A DNA stretch of 64,000 nt from Roseovarius sp. (GTDB lineage: Bacteria > Pseudomonadota > Alphaproteobacteria > Rhodobacterales > Rhodobacteraceae), in contig PBIL01000005.1 in NCBI GenBank assembly GCA_002720475.1, positions 216,361 to 280,360 of the forward strand, read 5' to 3'. Each line of letters starts with the position of its first letter. Position 1 is the stretch's first letter. Of this stretch, positions 1 through 9,873 are shown piece by piece. The position numbers and the translations under genes were made by a program. A model generated the notes under the pieces. It had not been told where the DNA came from. It searched no databases and saw only the letters and a list, made by a program, of their open reading frames with translations.

Positions 1-1
1 G

Positions 2-334
2 ATTTCCTACGGGCGGCACTATTCGGGCGCGAAGATCGGCGAGGGCACCCGCAAGGCGGGCATGGAACAGCCCGAGTTCTACTGGGATCCCTCCATCGCG
101 CCTTCGGGGATGATGATCTATTCCGGCGCGCTCTGGCCCGAGTGGCGTGGCGACATCTTCGTCGGCTCGCTCAAGTTCGGGCTGATCTCGCGCCTGACCG
201 GCGATCCGCTGACCGAGGCGGAACGGCTCGGATCGCCCGAAACGGCGCGCGTGCGCGACATCCGGGAGGCCCCCGACGGCAGCATCTGGTTTCTCAGCGT
301 GGGCAATGGCGCGGCCTATCGCATCACCCCCTGA
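2..334 (+). CDS. PQQ-dependent sugar dehydrogenase, C-terminal part (cut by window edge)
   Basis: Only the last 110 codons are present; the reading frame is open from the first complete codon at base 2. The protein ends with motifs typical of the soluble glucose/sorbosone dehydrogenase (YliI/Asd) beta-propeller family: ISYGRHYSG near the start, then PSIAPSGMMIYSG, FVGSLKFGLISRL, and a final blade with VRDIREAPDGSIW. Members oxidise aldose sugars in the periplasm with PQQ or act as related periplasmic propellers. The N-terminal signal peptide and catalytic His lie outside the window, so activity cannot be judged. Family call is good; substrate is unknown. Confidence 0.8.
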   Translation: MSYGRHYSGAKIGEGTRKAGMEQPEFYWDPSIAPSGMMIYSGALWPEWRGDIFVGSLKFGLISRLTGDPLTEAERLGSPETARVRDIREAPDGSIWFLSVGNGAAYRITP

Positions 335-406
335 GCGCGGCCGTGCCAATGGCTCAGGGCGCACAGGCCCCTACACGGGCGCACCGCGCCTTGCTATGTT
401 TCGGAC

Positions 407-619
407 ATGGCACGTTATCTGATTCTGGCCGGCTTCCTGCTCATCCTCATCGGCCTGCTCTGGGGGCCGTTGTCGCGCCTGGGGCTGGGGCGGCTGCCCG
501 GCGATATCGTGATCGAGCGGGAGAATTTCACGCTCTATATCCCGATCACCAGCGCAATCCTCGTCTCGGTGGTGCTCTCGGTGCTGCTGGCGCTCCTGCG
601 TGGACTGACGGGGCGCTGA
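407..619 (+). CDS. DUF2905 family small membrane protein
   Basis: A 70-aa protein with two hydrophobic segments (about residues 4-22 and 46-65) separated by a polar stretch with the conserved GRLPGDI motif, the hallmark of the DUF2905 family. The function of the family is not known. There is no obvious Shine-Dalgarno sequence; instead a TATGTT hexamer (395-400) lies so close that transcription would start at or next to the ATG, suggesting a leaderless message. It is convergent with tamB, with about 30 bp between the ends. Confidence 0.85.
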   Translation: MARYLILAGFLLILIGLLWGPLSRLGLGRLPGDIVIERENFTLYIPITSAILVSVVLSVLLALLRGLTGR

Positions 620-650
620 GGGCCTGGCACGGGTCCGGGCCCCGGCGGCC

Positions 651-3600
651 TCAGTAATCGCGTTCGAAATAGATGCCGATGCCGCTGTCGCCGTCATTGG
701 AGGCCCCGCCCTTGACGGTGAGCGAGCGGGTGAGATCGAGGTTGAGGTTGATGCGCTGCTTGCCCGAACTGTCGGCCGTGACCTCGGTATAGACCTTCTC
801 GGAGATATAGGCCCCCGCGCTCACCTGCGTGTCGCCCTCGGCGGTCTGGCTCACGTCCAGATCGGCAAGGCCCAGACCCCCGCGCAGCCGTCCCACCAGA
901 TCGCCGCCGCCACCCGAGAGCGTGGCCACGGCCGAGGCCAGCTGCGCCGCCTGAAGGGCCGAGATATCGTCCAGCCCGCGCCCGAAGATGAGCCGGGCCA
1001 CGATCTCTTCCTGCGGCAGGTCCGGGGAGGAGGTGAAGGTGACTTCGGGGGCGCTGGCGAGCCCCTCGATGATCACCTGCACGTCGGTATCGTCGATCTC
1101 GGTCTCGGCCACGAAGCGCAGCCAGGGATCGAGCGAGCCCTGCATGCTCAACCGCCCCTCGGTCAGCGTGAGCCGCTTGCCCAGGATGTCGAGCCGGCCG
1201 CGGCGCAGCTCGAAGAAACCGTCGGGGGCGACGGCGGCGGAGGTGCCGCGGATGCGCAACTGCCCGCCAAGCTCGGCATCGAGTCCGCGCCCGCGCACGA
1301 AGATCCGCGCGGGCGCGCCGATCACCAGGTCGAGCGGGAAGGGACGGGCGGGGGCGGCCTCAGTCGTCTCGGTCAGCAGGCCCGCGCGTTCCCGCGTGAG
1401 GCGCGTGGCGGCGCTTTCGTTGACATGCCGCAGCTCCGGCAGCAGGACGGAGGCGGGGCCGAGCCCCGATGGGATGCGGATATTGGTCTCTTCCAGCGTG
1501 ATCTCCCCGCCGATCCGCGCCCCGCCCGCAAGCGGGCCGGTGAGCGTGACCGCGCCATTGACGGTGGTGGTGTAGATGAGCCGGTCACTGAGCACCGCAC
1601 CAAGCAGCGTCACGGAAAGATCGCCGGTGTAATCGGGGACAAGCGAGACCGGGCCGGTGAGGCGCACCGCGCCGCCGTCGCGCAGGCGGGCGGTAAAATC
1701 CGTCGTCGCGCGCGACTGGCCGAGCGTGGCGCTGCCGCTCAGATCGTCGACGGCAAGCCCCGCATCCGGGAGCGAGACCTGCGTCCCCGCCGTGCGGACC
1801 GTGCCCGAGAGTGCGGCAAGCGCGGGGGCACCCTGCGCGCGCAGGTCGAACTCGGCCGTGCCGGAGAGGGCGTTTGGCTGGATGAAGCGGTTGATCAGCG
1901 CGAGCGGCAGGCGTCCCGAAGTGGCGAGATCGAGCCGCGCGCCGTGATCGAGCACGTCGCCCGAGACGCGCGCGGTGGTGCCCCCGGGCCCGGTCGCGTC
2001 GAGCGCGAGGGTGACGCGCCGTGCCTCCGGGCCCGCGAGCGTGGCGGTGCCGCGCGCGGTGAGGGGGCCGGGAAACTCCGGCAGGAAAAGGCCGAGATCG
2101 ACCAGCCGCAGATCGAGCGCGATCGGGCCGCCCGCACCGTCGCCGCGCGCGTCGAGCGTGAGTTGCGGGGTGGCAAGGCGGATCGTCGATATCTCGATGC
2201 GCTCGGGCGTGCGGCCCGCCTCGGCGCTCAGGTCGAGCCGCCCCGCGAGAAGCCGGTCGAGATCGGGAATGCCGGTGGCAAGGTCGCGCCCGCTAAGGCT
2301 GGTTGTCACGCGCAGGGTGTCGCCCGTGCCGCTGCCCTCTGCCTCCAGATCGAGGTGCCCGGCAAGGCGCTGGCCGGTAAGCGCGTTGAAGCGCGCAAGA
2401 TCGGCCACGCGCGCGGTGAGCGCGCCGGTGGCGGCGGGGGTCGCGGGGTTGACCGTGCCGGTGCCGGCCAGCGTCGCGCCCATGGCCTCGGCCCTCACGG
2501 TGGTGAGGGTGATCGTGCCGTCGGCGTCGCGGGCAAGCGTGCCGCTGGCGCTGCCTGCGCCCGAAAGGCGCGGATCGAGCGGGGAAAGCGCGGCAAGCTG
2601 CGCGTCGAAGGTGATCTCGCCCGTCCGCGCGGCGATCTCTCCCGCGCCGGAGGCGGTGAGTTGTGCCCGGTCATAGGTCAGCCGCAGCGCGCGCAGCGTG
2701 GTCGTGGTGCCGTCATGGGCCGCCTCCAGGCCGAGCGTGCCCTGTCCGGTCAGGATCGGATCGAGCTGCGCGAGGCCGGTTTCGAGGTCACGGCTCTGCA
2801 TCTCGAGGGTGATGTCGCCGGTCTGCGTCTCGATCGCGCCGCGCCCCTCGAGCGTGGCGTCGATGCGGCCCGCGAGCGGCTGTCCGGCAAGGGCCGCGAA
2901 GCGGGCAAGATCGGCCACCTCCGCGGTGAGGCGGCCCGCGACGGGCAGGCCGGGTGCCTCCGGCGAGAGCGTGCCGGTCAGATCGAGCGCGGCCCCCATG
3001 GCCGTGACCTTCAGCCCGGTGAGCGTCACGTCGCCACCCGCCGTCCAGCCCAGATCGCCCGCTACGCGCGCGGGTCCGTCAAGGCGACGGTCGGCAAGGC
3101 CCAGATCGGCGAGCGCGGCAGAGACGGTCAGCGCGCCGCTCCGGCTCGAGAGCTGGCCCCGGGCGGTGCCGGTGAAGGCGCTGTTCTCGATCCGCAGCCG
3201 GTGGAGCGTGGTGCCGGTCGTATCGCGGCGGGCCGCGAGGTCGAGCGTGCCGGGTGGCGCGATCAGCGGATCGAGCTGTGCAATGCCAAGGCCGAGCCCG
3301 TCGGTCTCGGCCGAGAGGGTGATATCGAAGGTACCGCCCAGAAGCGTCCCCGAACCCGCGAGCGCGGCACTGGCGCGGCCCGCAAGCGGGCGCTCCGCGA
3401 GCGGGGCGAAGCGCGCGAGATCCCCGGCGGTCAGCGTGGCGCGGCCGGTGACGGGAAAGCCCTCGTCGAGCGCGGCGATCTCGGCCGAGCCCTCGAGCGT
3501 GGCATCGCCCGACGTGGCGCGCAGCGCGCGCAGCACAAGCGGGCTGTCCTCGCGCCAGTCCACCGTGGCATGGGCCGAAAGCGCGGGGCCGGTGGCGCGG

Positions 3601-4883
3601 GCGAGCGCCGGATCGACGGGGGCAAGCCCGTCGAGCGCGAGTTCCGCAAGCGCGGTCAGTCCGCGCGGCGGGATGCGGCGCAGCGAGCCGCGCGCGATGA
3701 GCCGCGCGGTTTCAAGGCGCATATCGGGTTGCACAAGGCCCGAAAGCGTGGCTTCGGCGCGCCAGCGGTCGCCGCGCGCGGCGTCGTAGCGGGCGGTGAC
3801 GGTGGCGGAGGCGATCTCGGTCGGCGGATCGGCCACGGGCAGGCGCACGGGGGCCGTGCGGTCGCCGATCTCGCCCTCGAGGTCGAAGGCCTCGGGCCAG
3901 CCCGCCGCGTCGAGGACCAGGCTGCCGGTGAGCGTCACCTGTGCCGCCCAGAGCGCGAGCCGGTCGATCTCGGTACGGCCCGACGCGGCGCGCGTGCCGC
4001 TGAGCGCAAGCCTGCTTTCGGGGCCGAAGAAGGGGCGGAACTCCTCCACCACAAGCGGGGTGAGATCGCCGTCGAGCGTGGCGGAAAACCGCGTGTCGCC
4101 GCCTTCGGGGGCGGTGACGGCAACGCGGCCCGTGAGCCGCTCGGCGTCATCCGTCGCCAGGCGGATCTCGGCGGCGTAGTCCTCGAGCGGCGCGGTGCCG
4201 GTGATGTTCAGCGCAAGTGACGGCGCGCCGGGCAGGCCGAGCAGCGTCGCGGCAATGCCGCCCGGCTCTTCCTCTGCGCGCAGGTCGAGGGCAAGCACAC
4301 GGGTCGCGTTGGCAAAGCCCGCGTCGAGCGTGACCGCGCCGCGCCCGTCGAGACGGCGCGCATCGAGCCTGGCCGCGCCCTCGCCCGACCCGAGCGAGAG
4401 CGCGCCCGAGACCGTGAGCCGGATCTCCTCGCCCAGAAGCGGCGCGCCAAGGGTCACGGTCTCGGCGGCAAGATCGCCGATATTGACCGAAACCGGCAGC
4501 TCGGGCAGGGCAAAGGGCGTCGCCTCGGCGATCTCGGGGGAAAGCTCGGTCTCGGATTGTGGCGCGCGGGCGATCTCGATCTCGCGCGCGACCAGCCGGT
4601 TGACTTCGACCCGCCCACGCAGGAGCGCCGCGCGCGACCAGTCGAGCGTGACGCCCGAGAGGCGCAGCCAGACGCCCTCGGCATCGGAGATGGTCATCTC
4701 CGCCATCCTGGCCTGTGAGGAGAGCGCGCCGACAAAGCCCCGGATCCGCACGTCGCGCCCGACGGCCGAAAGGTTGCGCTCGAGCAGCCGCTCCAGAAAG
4801 CCGCCGCTGTCCTCGTCCTGCTGCTGCGCCGCGACGGGCATGGCGAGCAGGATGAGCGGGATAAGAAGAAGGAACGCGCGCAT
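651..4883 (-). CDS. tamB: Translocation and assembly module inner-membrane protein TamB
   Basis: A 1410-aa AsmA-like protein of the TamB/YtfN/DUF490 family. TamB spans the periplasm as a lipid-conducting beta-taco and works with outer-membrane TamA in autotransporter assembly and phospholipid traffic. The N-terminus MRAFLLLIPLILLAMPVAA is a signal anchor; the C-terminal 300 residues carry the family domain and end with an amphipathic strand finishing in FERDY. The start at 4883 is chosen over an ATG 18 codons upstream because that one lies inside tamA and the shorter form begins exactly at the signal sequence, 1 bp after the tamA stop. The middle holds three successive repeats of about 170 aa (see findings). 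Operon with tamA. Confidence 0.93.
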   Translation of the reverse strand: MRAFLLLIPLILLAMPVAAQQQDEDSGGFLERLLERNLSAVGRDVRIRGFVGALSSQARMAEMTISDAEGVWLRLSGVTLDWSRAALLRGRVEVNRLVAREIEIARAPQSETELSPEIAEATPFALPELPVSVNIGDLAAETVTLGAPLLGEEIRLTVSGALSLGSGEGAARLDARRLDGRGAVTLDAGFANATRVLALDLRAEEEPGGIAATLLGLPGAPSLALNITGTAPLEDYAAEIRLATDDAERLTGRVAVTAPEGGDTRFSATLDGDLTPLVVEEFRPFFGPESRLALSGTRAASGRTEIDRLALWAAQVTLTGSLVLDAAGWPEAFDLEGEIGDRTAPVRLPVADPPTEIASATVTARYDAARGDRWRAEATLSGLVQPDMRLETARLIARGSLRRIPPRGLTALAELALDGLAPVDPALARATGPALSAHATVDWREDSPLVLRALRATSGDATLEGSAEIAALDEGFPVTGRATLTAGDLARFAPLAERPLAGRASAALAGSGTLLGGTFDITLSAETDGLGLGIAQLDPLIAPPGTLDLAARRDTTGTTLHRLRIENSAFTGTARGQLSSRSGALTVSAALADLGLADRRLDGPARVAGDLGWTAGGDVTLTGLKVTAMGAALDLTGTLSPEAPGLPVAGRLTAEVADLARFAALAGQPLAGRIDATLEGRGAIETQTGDITLEMQSRDLETGLAQLDPILTGQGTLGLEAAHDGTTTTLRALRLTYDRAQLTASGAGEIAARTGEITFDAQLAALSPLDPRLSGAGSASGTLARDADGTITLTTVRAEAMGATLAGTGTVNPATPAATGALTARVADLARFNALTGQRLAGHLDLEAEGSGTGDTLRVTTSLSGRDLATGIPDLDRLLAGRLDLSAEAGRTPERIEISTIRLATPQLTLDARGDGAGGPIALDLRLVDLGLFLPEFPGPLTARGTATLAGPEARRVTLALDATGPGGTTARVSGDVLDHGARLDLATSGRLPLALINRFIQPNALSGTAEFDLRAQGAPALAALSGTVRTAGTQVSLPDAGLAVDDLSGSATLGQSRATTDFTARLRDGGAVRLTGPVSLVPDYTGDLSVTLLGAVLSDRLIYTTTVNGAVTLTGPLAGGARIGGEITLEETNIRIPSGLGPASVLLPELRHVNESAATRLTRERAGLLTETTEAAPARPFPLDLVIGAPARIFVRGRGLDAELGGQLRIRGTSAAVAPDGFFELRRGRLDILGKRLTLTEGRLSMQGSLDPWLRFVAETEIDDTDVQVIIEGLASAPEVTFTSSPDLPQEEIVARLIFGRGLDDISALQAAQLASAVATLSGGGGDLVGRLRGGLGLADLDVSQTAEGDTQVSAGAYISEKVYTEVTADSSGKQRINLNLDLTRSLTVKGGASNDGDSGIGIYFERDY

Positions 4884-4884
4884 C

Positions 4885-6690
4885 TCAGAATGCCTGTCCG
4901 ATGCCGATATAGATCTCGAATTGCGAGCCCGCATCACCGTCGAGCGGGGTAGCCAGATCGATGCGGATCGGGCCGACGGCGGTCAGGTAGCGCGCCCCGA
5001 GACCCGCGCCGCCATGCCACTCGCCGCGCCCGCTGCCCGCCGCCTCTTCGCCGATGAACCCGGCATCGGCGAAGGCCACGGCCTGGATGCTGTCGGTGAC
5101 CATGGCGCGCAGCTCGCCGGAAAAGCCCAGGAAGGAGCGTCCGCCGACGGTGATGCCGGGCGCGAGATCGACGCCGAGATTCTGATAGCCCTGGCCGCGC
5201 ACCGTGCCCGCGCCGCCCGACCAGAAGACCATGTCGGCGGGCAGGTCGATGAAATCGCCGCCCGCCACGCTGCCGAGCTGCGCGCGGCCCGCGAGGGTGA
5301 GGCGCCGGGTCTCGCCCAGGGTCAGGTAGTCGCGCAGATCGACGAAGAACCGGCTGCCCGCGCTGCCCTTGTCCGGGCTCACGAAAGGGGTGGCCGAGAG
5401 ATCGAGGTAAAGGCCCTTCGTGGGGTTGAGCGGATCGTCGCGCCGATCCCAGGTCAGGCGCGCGGGCAGCAGGACATGCGAGAGCGTGCGCGTGCCCAGA
5501 TCGTCGCTGATCTCCGAATAGCGCAAGGCGATACCGGCCTCGCCCGAGAGCGTGTCCGAGAAGACATGGGCGAGCCCCGCACCGATCTCGGCCTTGCGTT
5601 CGCTGTAATCGGGTTCGTTGTTGTCCTCGATCCGCGCGCCGAGCACGAGGCTCGTGTCCGGGGTGAAGGTGGCGGGGCGGTCGAAGCGGATGCCGAGGCG
5701 GGAGTCCTCGCCGCCCGAATCGCCCCCGAGTCCGCCGATGAGCCCGTCGATCCGCAGCCGTTCGGCCCCGCCGAGAAGGTTGCGATGCAGCCAGAAGCCC
5801 GAGAGCGTGACCCCTTCGGAGGAGGAAAGTTCCGCGCCCGCGCCGATGCGGCGCGGCTTGGCGTCGCTCACGCGGGTCTCGATATCGAGCGCGCCGTCGG
5901 CGTTCGGCTCCTCCGCCTCGGTCAGCCGGACCGAGCGGAAGGCCCCGGTGCGGCGCAGCCGGTTGGCGGATTTCTCCATCGCCGCGGGCGAGAAGGTCTC
6001 GCCCGTGGGCAGGCCCGCGATGGCGCGAATGCGCGCGTCCCGCACGCGGCTGGGACTGTCGCCGCGCATGATCTCCAGCTGGCCGAAGCGCAGGCGCGGA
6101 CCGGGGGCCAGCGCGATCGCGGCATCGAGCCGGGCCCTTGCATGGTCGGCAAGGATGTCCTGGCCCGAGACCTCGGCCTTGGCATGACCCGCGTCGCGCC
6201 AGCCGGCCACGCCCGCGCGCGCCGCCTCCCCGATCAGCGTGCCGCGCGCATCCGCGCCGGGACGGAACTCGGCGGGCAGGGCGGTGCCGGGGGCAAGCGG
6301 GGCGACCTCCGCGCGCCCGAAGCGGAAGCGCGGGCCGCGTTCGATGGCGATGTCGATGCGCCCGATCGTCTCGGGCATGGAGAGCGGCGGGATGGCGGCG
6401 GCCTCCTGCCCGTCCACGCGGATCGAGATGGTGCCGCTGTAGAAGCCTTCGCCGTAGAGCACGCCCAGAAGCCGCGCGTAATCGGCCTGGGCTGCGGCAA
6501 GCAGGTCCCGGGCGGTGGCGTCCTCCTGCGCGGCGGTGCTGGCGCTGAGCGAGCCTGCGCGCAGGGTGGCGATGAAATTCCGGGAGGCACCGGGCACGCT
6601 GAGCGCCACCTCGGCCGGGAAGGCGGGCAGGGCGGCGAGGCCGAGCATCGCCGCAGCACAAAGACAGGATCGGGCGAGACGGACCCGCAT
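4885..6690 (-). CDS. tamA: Outer-membrane assembly factor TamA (Omp85/BamA superfamily)
   Basis: A 601-aa Omp85 protein. It has a signal peptide (about residues 1-25), POTRA-type domains (about 30-260) and a C-terminal 16-strand barrel. Visible hallmarks are the GTVRGQGYQ motif of the L6 loop (the VRGY/F motif of Omp85), the strand GPIRIDLATPL typical of the penultimate barrel strands, and the terminal strand FEIYIGIGQAF ending in Phe as needed for BAM recognition. In the outer membrane it pairs with TamB, encoded 1 bp downstream, so both are probably translated from one message. Confidence 0.94.
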   Translation of the reverse strand: MRVRLARSCLCAAAMLGLAALPAFPAEVALSVPGASRNFIATLRAGSLSASTAAQEDATARDLLAAAQADYARLLGVLYGEGFYSGTISIRVDGQEAAAIPPLSMPETIGRIDIAIERGPRFRFGRAEVAPLAPGTALPAEFRPGADARGTLIGEAARAGVAGWRDAGHAKAEVSGQDILADHARARLDAAIALAPGPRLRFGQLEIMRGDSPSRVRDARIRAIAGLPTGETFSPAAMEKSANRLRRTGAFRSVRLTEAEEPNADGALDIETRVSDAKPRRIGAGAELSSSEGVTLSGFWLHRNLLGGAERLRIDGLIGGLGGDSGGEDSRLGIRFDRPATFTPDTSLVLGARIEDNNEPDYSERKAEIGAGLAHVFSDTLSGEAGIALRYSEISDDLGTRTLSHVLLPARLTWDRRDDPLNPTKGLYLDLSATPFVSPDKGSAGSRFFVDLRDYLTLGETRRLTLAGRAQLGSVAGGDFIDLPADMVFWSGGAGTVRGQGYQNLGVDLAPGITVGGRSFLGFSGELRAMVTDSIQAVAFADAGFIGEEAAGSGRGEWHGGAGLGARYLTAVGPIRIDLATPLDGDAGSQFEIYIGIGQAF

Positions 6691-6774
6691 GACACACCCC
6701 CCGGCAGACGCCTTCAGTCTATCGCATCCGACGCTGCGAATGGCCAGACCGGGCCGGGTGCCTGCGGCGGAAAA

Positions 6775-9700
6775 TCATTCGGCGGGGCGGGCGCTGGCGG
6801 CGATTTCGTCCTCGAGCGCCTTCTCGAGGGCACCGCGCGGCCGGGTGAAGCGGGCAAGCAGATCGTAGAGCACGGGCGTGACGAAGAGCATGAGCAGCGT
6901 GGCAAGCCCGAGCCCCGCGATGATCACCGTGCCCACGGCGATGCGGCTCTCGGCCCCCGCGCCGCTGGCAAGCACCAGCGGCAGCGCGCCGAGAATGGTG
7001 GAGATCGCGGTCATGGCGATGGGGCGCAGGCGCAGCACCGACGCCTCGATCACCGCGTCGCGCACGGCATGCCCCTCGTCGCGGAGCTGATTGGCAAATT
7101 CCACGATCAGGATGCCGTTCTTGGCGATCAGGCCGATCAGCAGGATGATCCCGATCTGGCTGTAGACGTTGAGCGACAACCCCCCGAGCGCCATGGCGTA
7201 GATCGCGCCCGCAACGCCGATGGGCACGGTGAGCATGATCACGACCGGATGCAGGAAGCTCTCGAACTGCGCGGCAAGCACTAGGTAGACGATGATCAGC
7301 GCCAGCACGAAGACGATCATCGCCCCGCCCGAAGTGTCCTTGTAGGTCCGCGACTGCCCGTCGAAGCCGAGTTTCGCCTCCGGCGGCAGGATATCGGCGG
7401 CGATGGCCTCGAGCTCGGCCAGCACGCTGCCCAGCTCGGCATCGGGGGCAAGCGCGCCGGAGAGCTTGATCGAGGGCAGGCGGTCGAAGCGCTGGAGGGA
7501 CGGGGCGGCGGCGTTCTCGGTGAGCGTCACCAGCGCGCCAAGCGGCACCAGCGTCTCGCCATCGCCCGCGCGCAGGAAGATGTTCTCGATATCGGTTGGG
7601 GTGCGGCGATCCTCGTCCTCTGCCTGGAGCAGCACGGGATATTCGCGGCCCCGGCTGACAAAGGTCGTCACCTCTCGAGAGGCAAGCATCGTCTGGAGCG
7701 TGGCCCCGATCGCCTCGGCCGAGATGCCGAGATCGTCGGCGCGGGCGCGGTCGATATGGATGTCGAGCTGGGGCAGGTTCTCCTCGTAGTTGATCTCGGG
7801 ATTGACGAGGCCCGGCACCGTCTCGGCCCGGGCGAGAAGCGCGGTCGCCCAGTCCTTGACGCTCTCGAAATCGGGGCCGCCGACGACCACCTGCACCGGC
7901 GTGGAACTGCCGCGCAGCCCAAGCCCCGCCGGCGTGACCGGAAAGCCGCGCGCGATGGTGACGCGGTCCATCTGGGGGGCAAGCTCGCCCACCAGGGCCG
8001 ACACGGGACGGTCGCGCTCTTCCCAGGGGGCAAGCCGGAAGACGACGAAGGAGCGCCAGGCGCGCCCGCCCCAGCCGGTGAAGGAAAAGACCGTTTCGAT
8101 CTCGCCACTCTCGACATAGGGTTGCAGGAGCTCCTCGACCTGGCGCGCGGCCATGTCCGAATGGGCGACGGTCGAGCCCTGCGGCGCGGTGAGCGGCACG
8201 AACCCCACGCCGCGATCCTCGCGCGGGGCCAGCTCGCGCGGCAACCCCTCGTAGAAGAGCGCGGCACCGGCGGTGATGGCGAGCGCCACGGGCAGCACCA
8301 CGAGCGGCATGCCGATGGCGCGGGCGAGCAGCCAGCGATAGACGCGCTGATAGGCCGGGGCGCGGCGCGGCGCGGCCTGCGCGCGCGGGTGCCGTGCGCG
8401 GGCGTGCAGCACCTTCGAGGCAAGCGCCGGACAGGCGGTGAGCGCGACGAAGGTGGAGATGGCCACAGTGCCCGCAAGCACCCAGCCGAACTCCACGAAG
8501 AGCCGCCCGACCTGGCCGGGCATGAAGGAAAGCGGCACGAAGACCGCGATCAGCGTGACCGAGGTGGCGATGACGGCGAAGGTGACCTGGCGCGCGCCGT
8601 GCAGGCTTGCCACCAGCGGGGTCTCGCCCTCCTCGATGCGGCGCTGGATGTTCTCAAGCACCACGATGGCGTCGTCCACCACGAGCCCGATGGCCAGCAG
8701 CAGCGCGAGCAGCGTCAGCGTGTTGAGCGAGAAGCCCCAGAGCCCGATCAGCAGGAAGGTGCCGATGAGCGCCACCGGAATGGTGATCGCGGGCACGAGC
8801 GTGGCGGGCAGGCTGCGCAGGAAGAGAAGGATCACCGCCACCACGAGACCCAGAGAGATGAAGAGCGCGGTGACGACCTCGCGGATCGAGGCCCCGACGA
8901 ACAGCGCGTCATCCGAGCCCACGATGATCTTCATTCCTTCCGGCAATGTCGGGGCAAGCGCGGCGATCTCGGCGCGCACCGCCTGCGAGATGGCCAGCGT
9001 GTTCGACTGGCTCTGGCGCAGGATCGACAGGCCCACGGCATCGGTGCCGTTGTTGCGCACCATGGTCGAATCGTCGGCCACCCCCGGCGCGACCCGCGCC
9101 ACATCGCCCAGCCGCACCGGATAGCCCGCCACGCGGTCAAGCACCACGTCGCGGAAATCCTCGATGCTGGCGAGACGGCTGTTGAGGCGCACGGTGAGCT
9201 GGCGGTTGTAGGATTCGACCTCGCCCGCGGGCAGTTCGACATTGGCGCGTCTGAGCGCCGCCTCGACATCGGCGACGGTGAGGTTGCGCGCGGCCAGCGC
9301 GCGACGGTCGAGCCAGATGCGCACGGCAAAGGGCCGGTCGCCCGCGACCTCGACATTGGCCACCCCGTCGAGCGTGGCGATGCGATCGGCGATGAAACGG
9401 TCCACGTAATCGGTGATCTCCGCGGTGGTCATCCGGTCCGAGGTGATGGCCAGCCGCATCACCGGATCGGCATCGGCATCGCTCTTGACGACCTGCGGCT
9501 CCTCGGCCTCGTCGGGCAGCTCGCCGCGCACCCGCCCCACCGCGTCGCGCACGTCATTGGCGGCCACGTCGATATCGACGCCGGTCTCGAACTCGATGGT
9601 GACGCGCGACCGGCCCTGGCGGCTCTCGGAGGTGATGGTGCGGATGCCGGGGATGGTGGCGACCGCGCCCTCGATGCTCTCGGTCAGGTCGGTGTCGATC

Positions 9701-9873
9701 ACCTCGGGCGCGGCCCCGCGATAGATCGTGGTGACGGTGACGACGGAATTGTCCACATCCGGCAGTTCGCGCACCGGCAGGTCGCGCAGGGCGGCAAGGC
9801 CGAAGATGATGATGAGCAGGCTCGCCACGGCGGCAAGCACGGGACGGCGCACGGACAGATCCGAGAGCGTCAT
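6775..9873 (-). CDS. RND (HAE1 family) efflux transporter permease subunit
   Basis: A 1032-aa inner-membrane proton-driven RND pump, the normal length for AcrB/MexB relatives. TM1 begins at RRPVLAAVASLLIIIFG. TM4 holds the proton-relay pair in LAIGLVVDDAIVVLENI, and the TM10 region has IGLIAKNGILIVEFAN with the essential Lys. Two large periplasmic loops follow TM1 and TM7 as expected. Its ATG overlaps the TGA of the upstream adaptor gene by 4 bp (ATGA), so the two are translationally coupled. No outer-membrane factor gene lies nearby. Substrates cannot be read from the sequence; the divergence from AcrB suggests the MexF/VexB-like group that includes metal, dye or organic-acid pumps. Confidence 0.93.
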   Translation of the reverse strand: MTLSDLSVRRPVLAAVASLLIIIFGLAALRDLPVRELPDVDNSVVTVTTIYRGAAPEVIDTDLTESIEGAVATIPGIRTITSESRQGRSRVTIEFETGVDIDVAANDVRDAVGRVRGELPDEAEEPQVVKSDADADPVMRLAITSDRMTTAEITDYVDRFIADRIATLDGVANVEVAGDRPFAVRIWLDRRALAARNLTVADVEAALRRANVELPAGEVESYNRQLTVRLNSRLASIEDFRDVVLDRVAGYPVRLGDVARVAPGVADDSTMVRNNGTDAVGLSILRQSQSNTLAISQAVRAEIAALAPTLPEGMKIIVGSDDALFVGASIREVVTALFISLGLVVAVILLFLRSLPATLVPAITIPVALIGTFLLIGLWGFSLNTLTLLALLLAIGLVVDDAIVVLENIQRRIEEGETPLVASLHGARQVTFAVIATSVTLIAVFVPLSFMPGQVGRLFVEFGWVLAGTVAISTFVALTACPALASKVLHARARHPRAQAAPRRAPAYQRVYRWLLARAIGMPLVVLPVALAITAGAALFYEGLPRELAPREDRGVGFVPLTAPQGSTVAHSDMAARQVEELLQPYVESGEIETVFSFTGWGGRAWRSFVVFRLAPWEERDRPVSALVGELAPQMDRVTIARGFPVTPAGLGLRGSSTPVQVVVGGPDFESVKDWATALLARAETVPGLVNPEINYEENLPQLDIHIDRARADDLGISAEAIGATLQTMLASREVTTFVSRGREYPVLLQAEDEDRRTPTDIENIFLRAGDGETLVPLGALVTLTENAAAPSLQRFDRLPSIKLSGALAPDAELGSVLAELEAIAADILPPEAKLGFDGQSRTYKDTSGGAMIVFVLALIIVYLVLAAQFESFLHPVVIMLTVPIGVAGAIYAMALGGLSLNVYSQIGIILLIGLIAKNGILIVEFANQLRDEGHAVRDAVIEASVLRLRPIAMTAISTILGALPLVLASGAGAESRIAVGTVIIAGLGLATLLMLFVTPVLYDLLARFTRPRGALEKALEDEIAASARPAE

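Noticed and set aside
1425..4220. Very long plus-strand open frame antisense to tamB (931 codons)
   Set aside because: Composition is Gly/Arg/Ala-biased and it lies opposite tamB, whose protein has clear family motifs. Long antisense frames are usual at this G+C.
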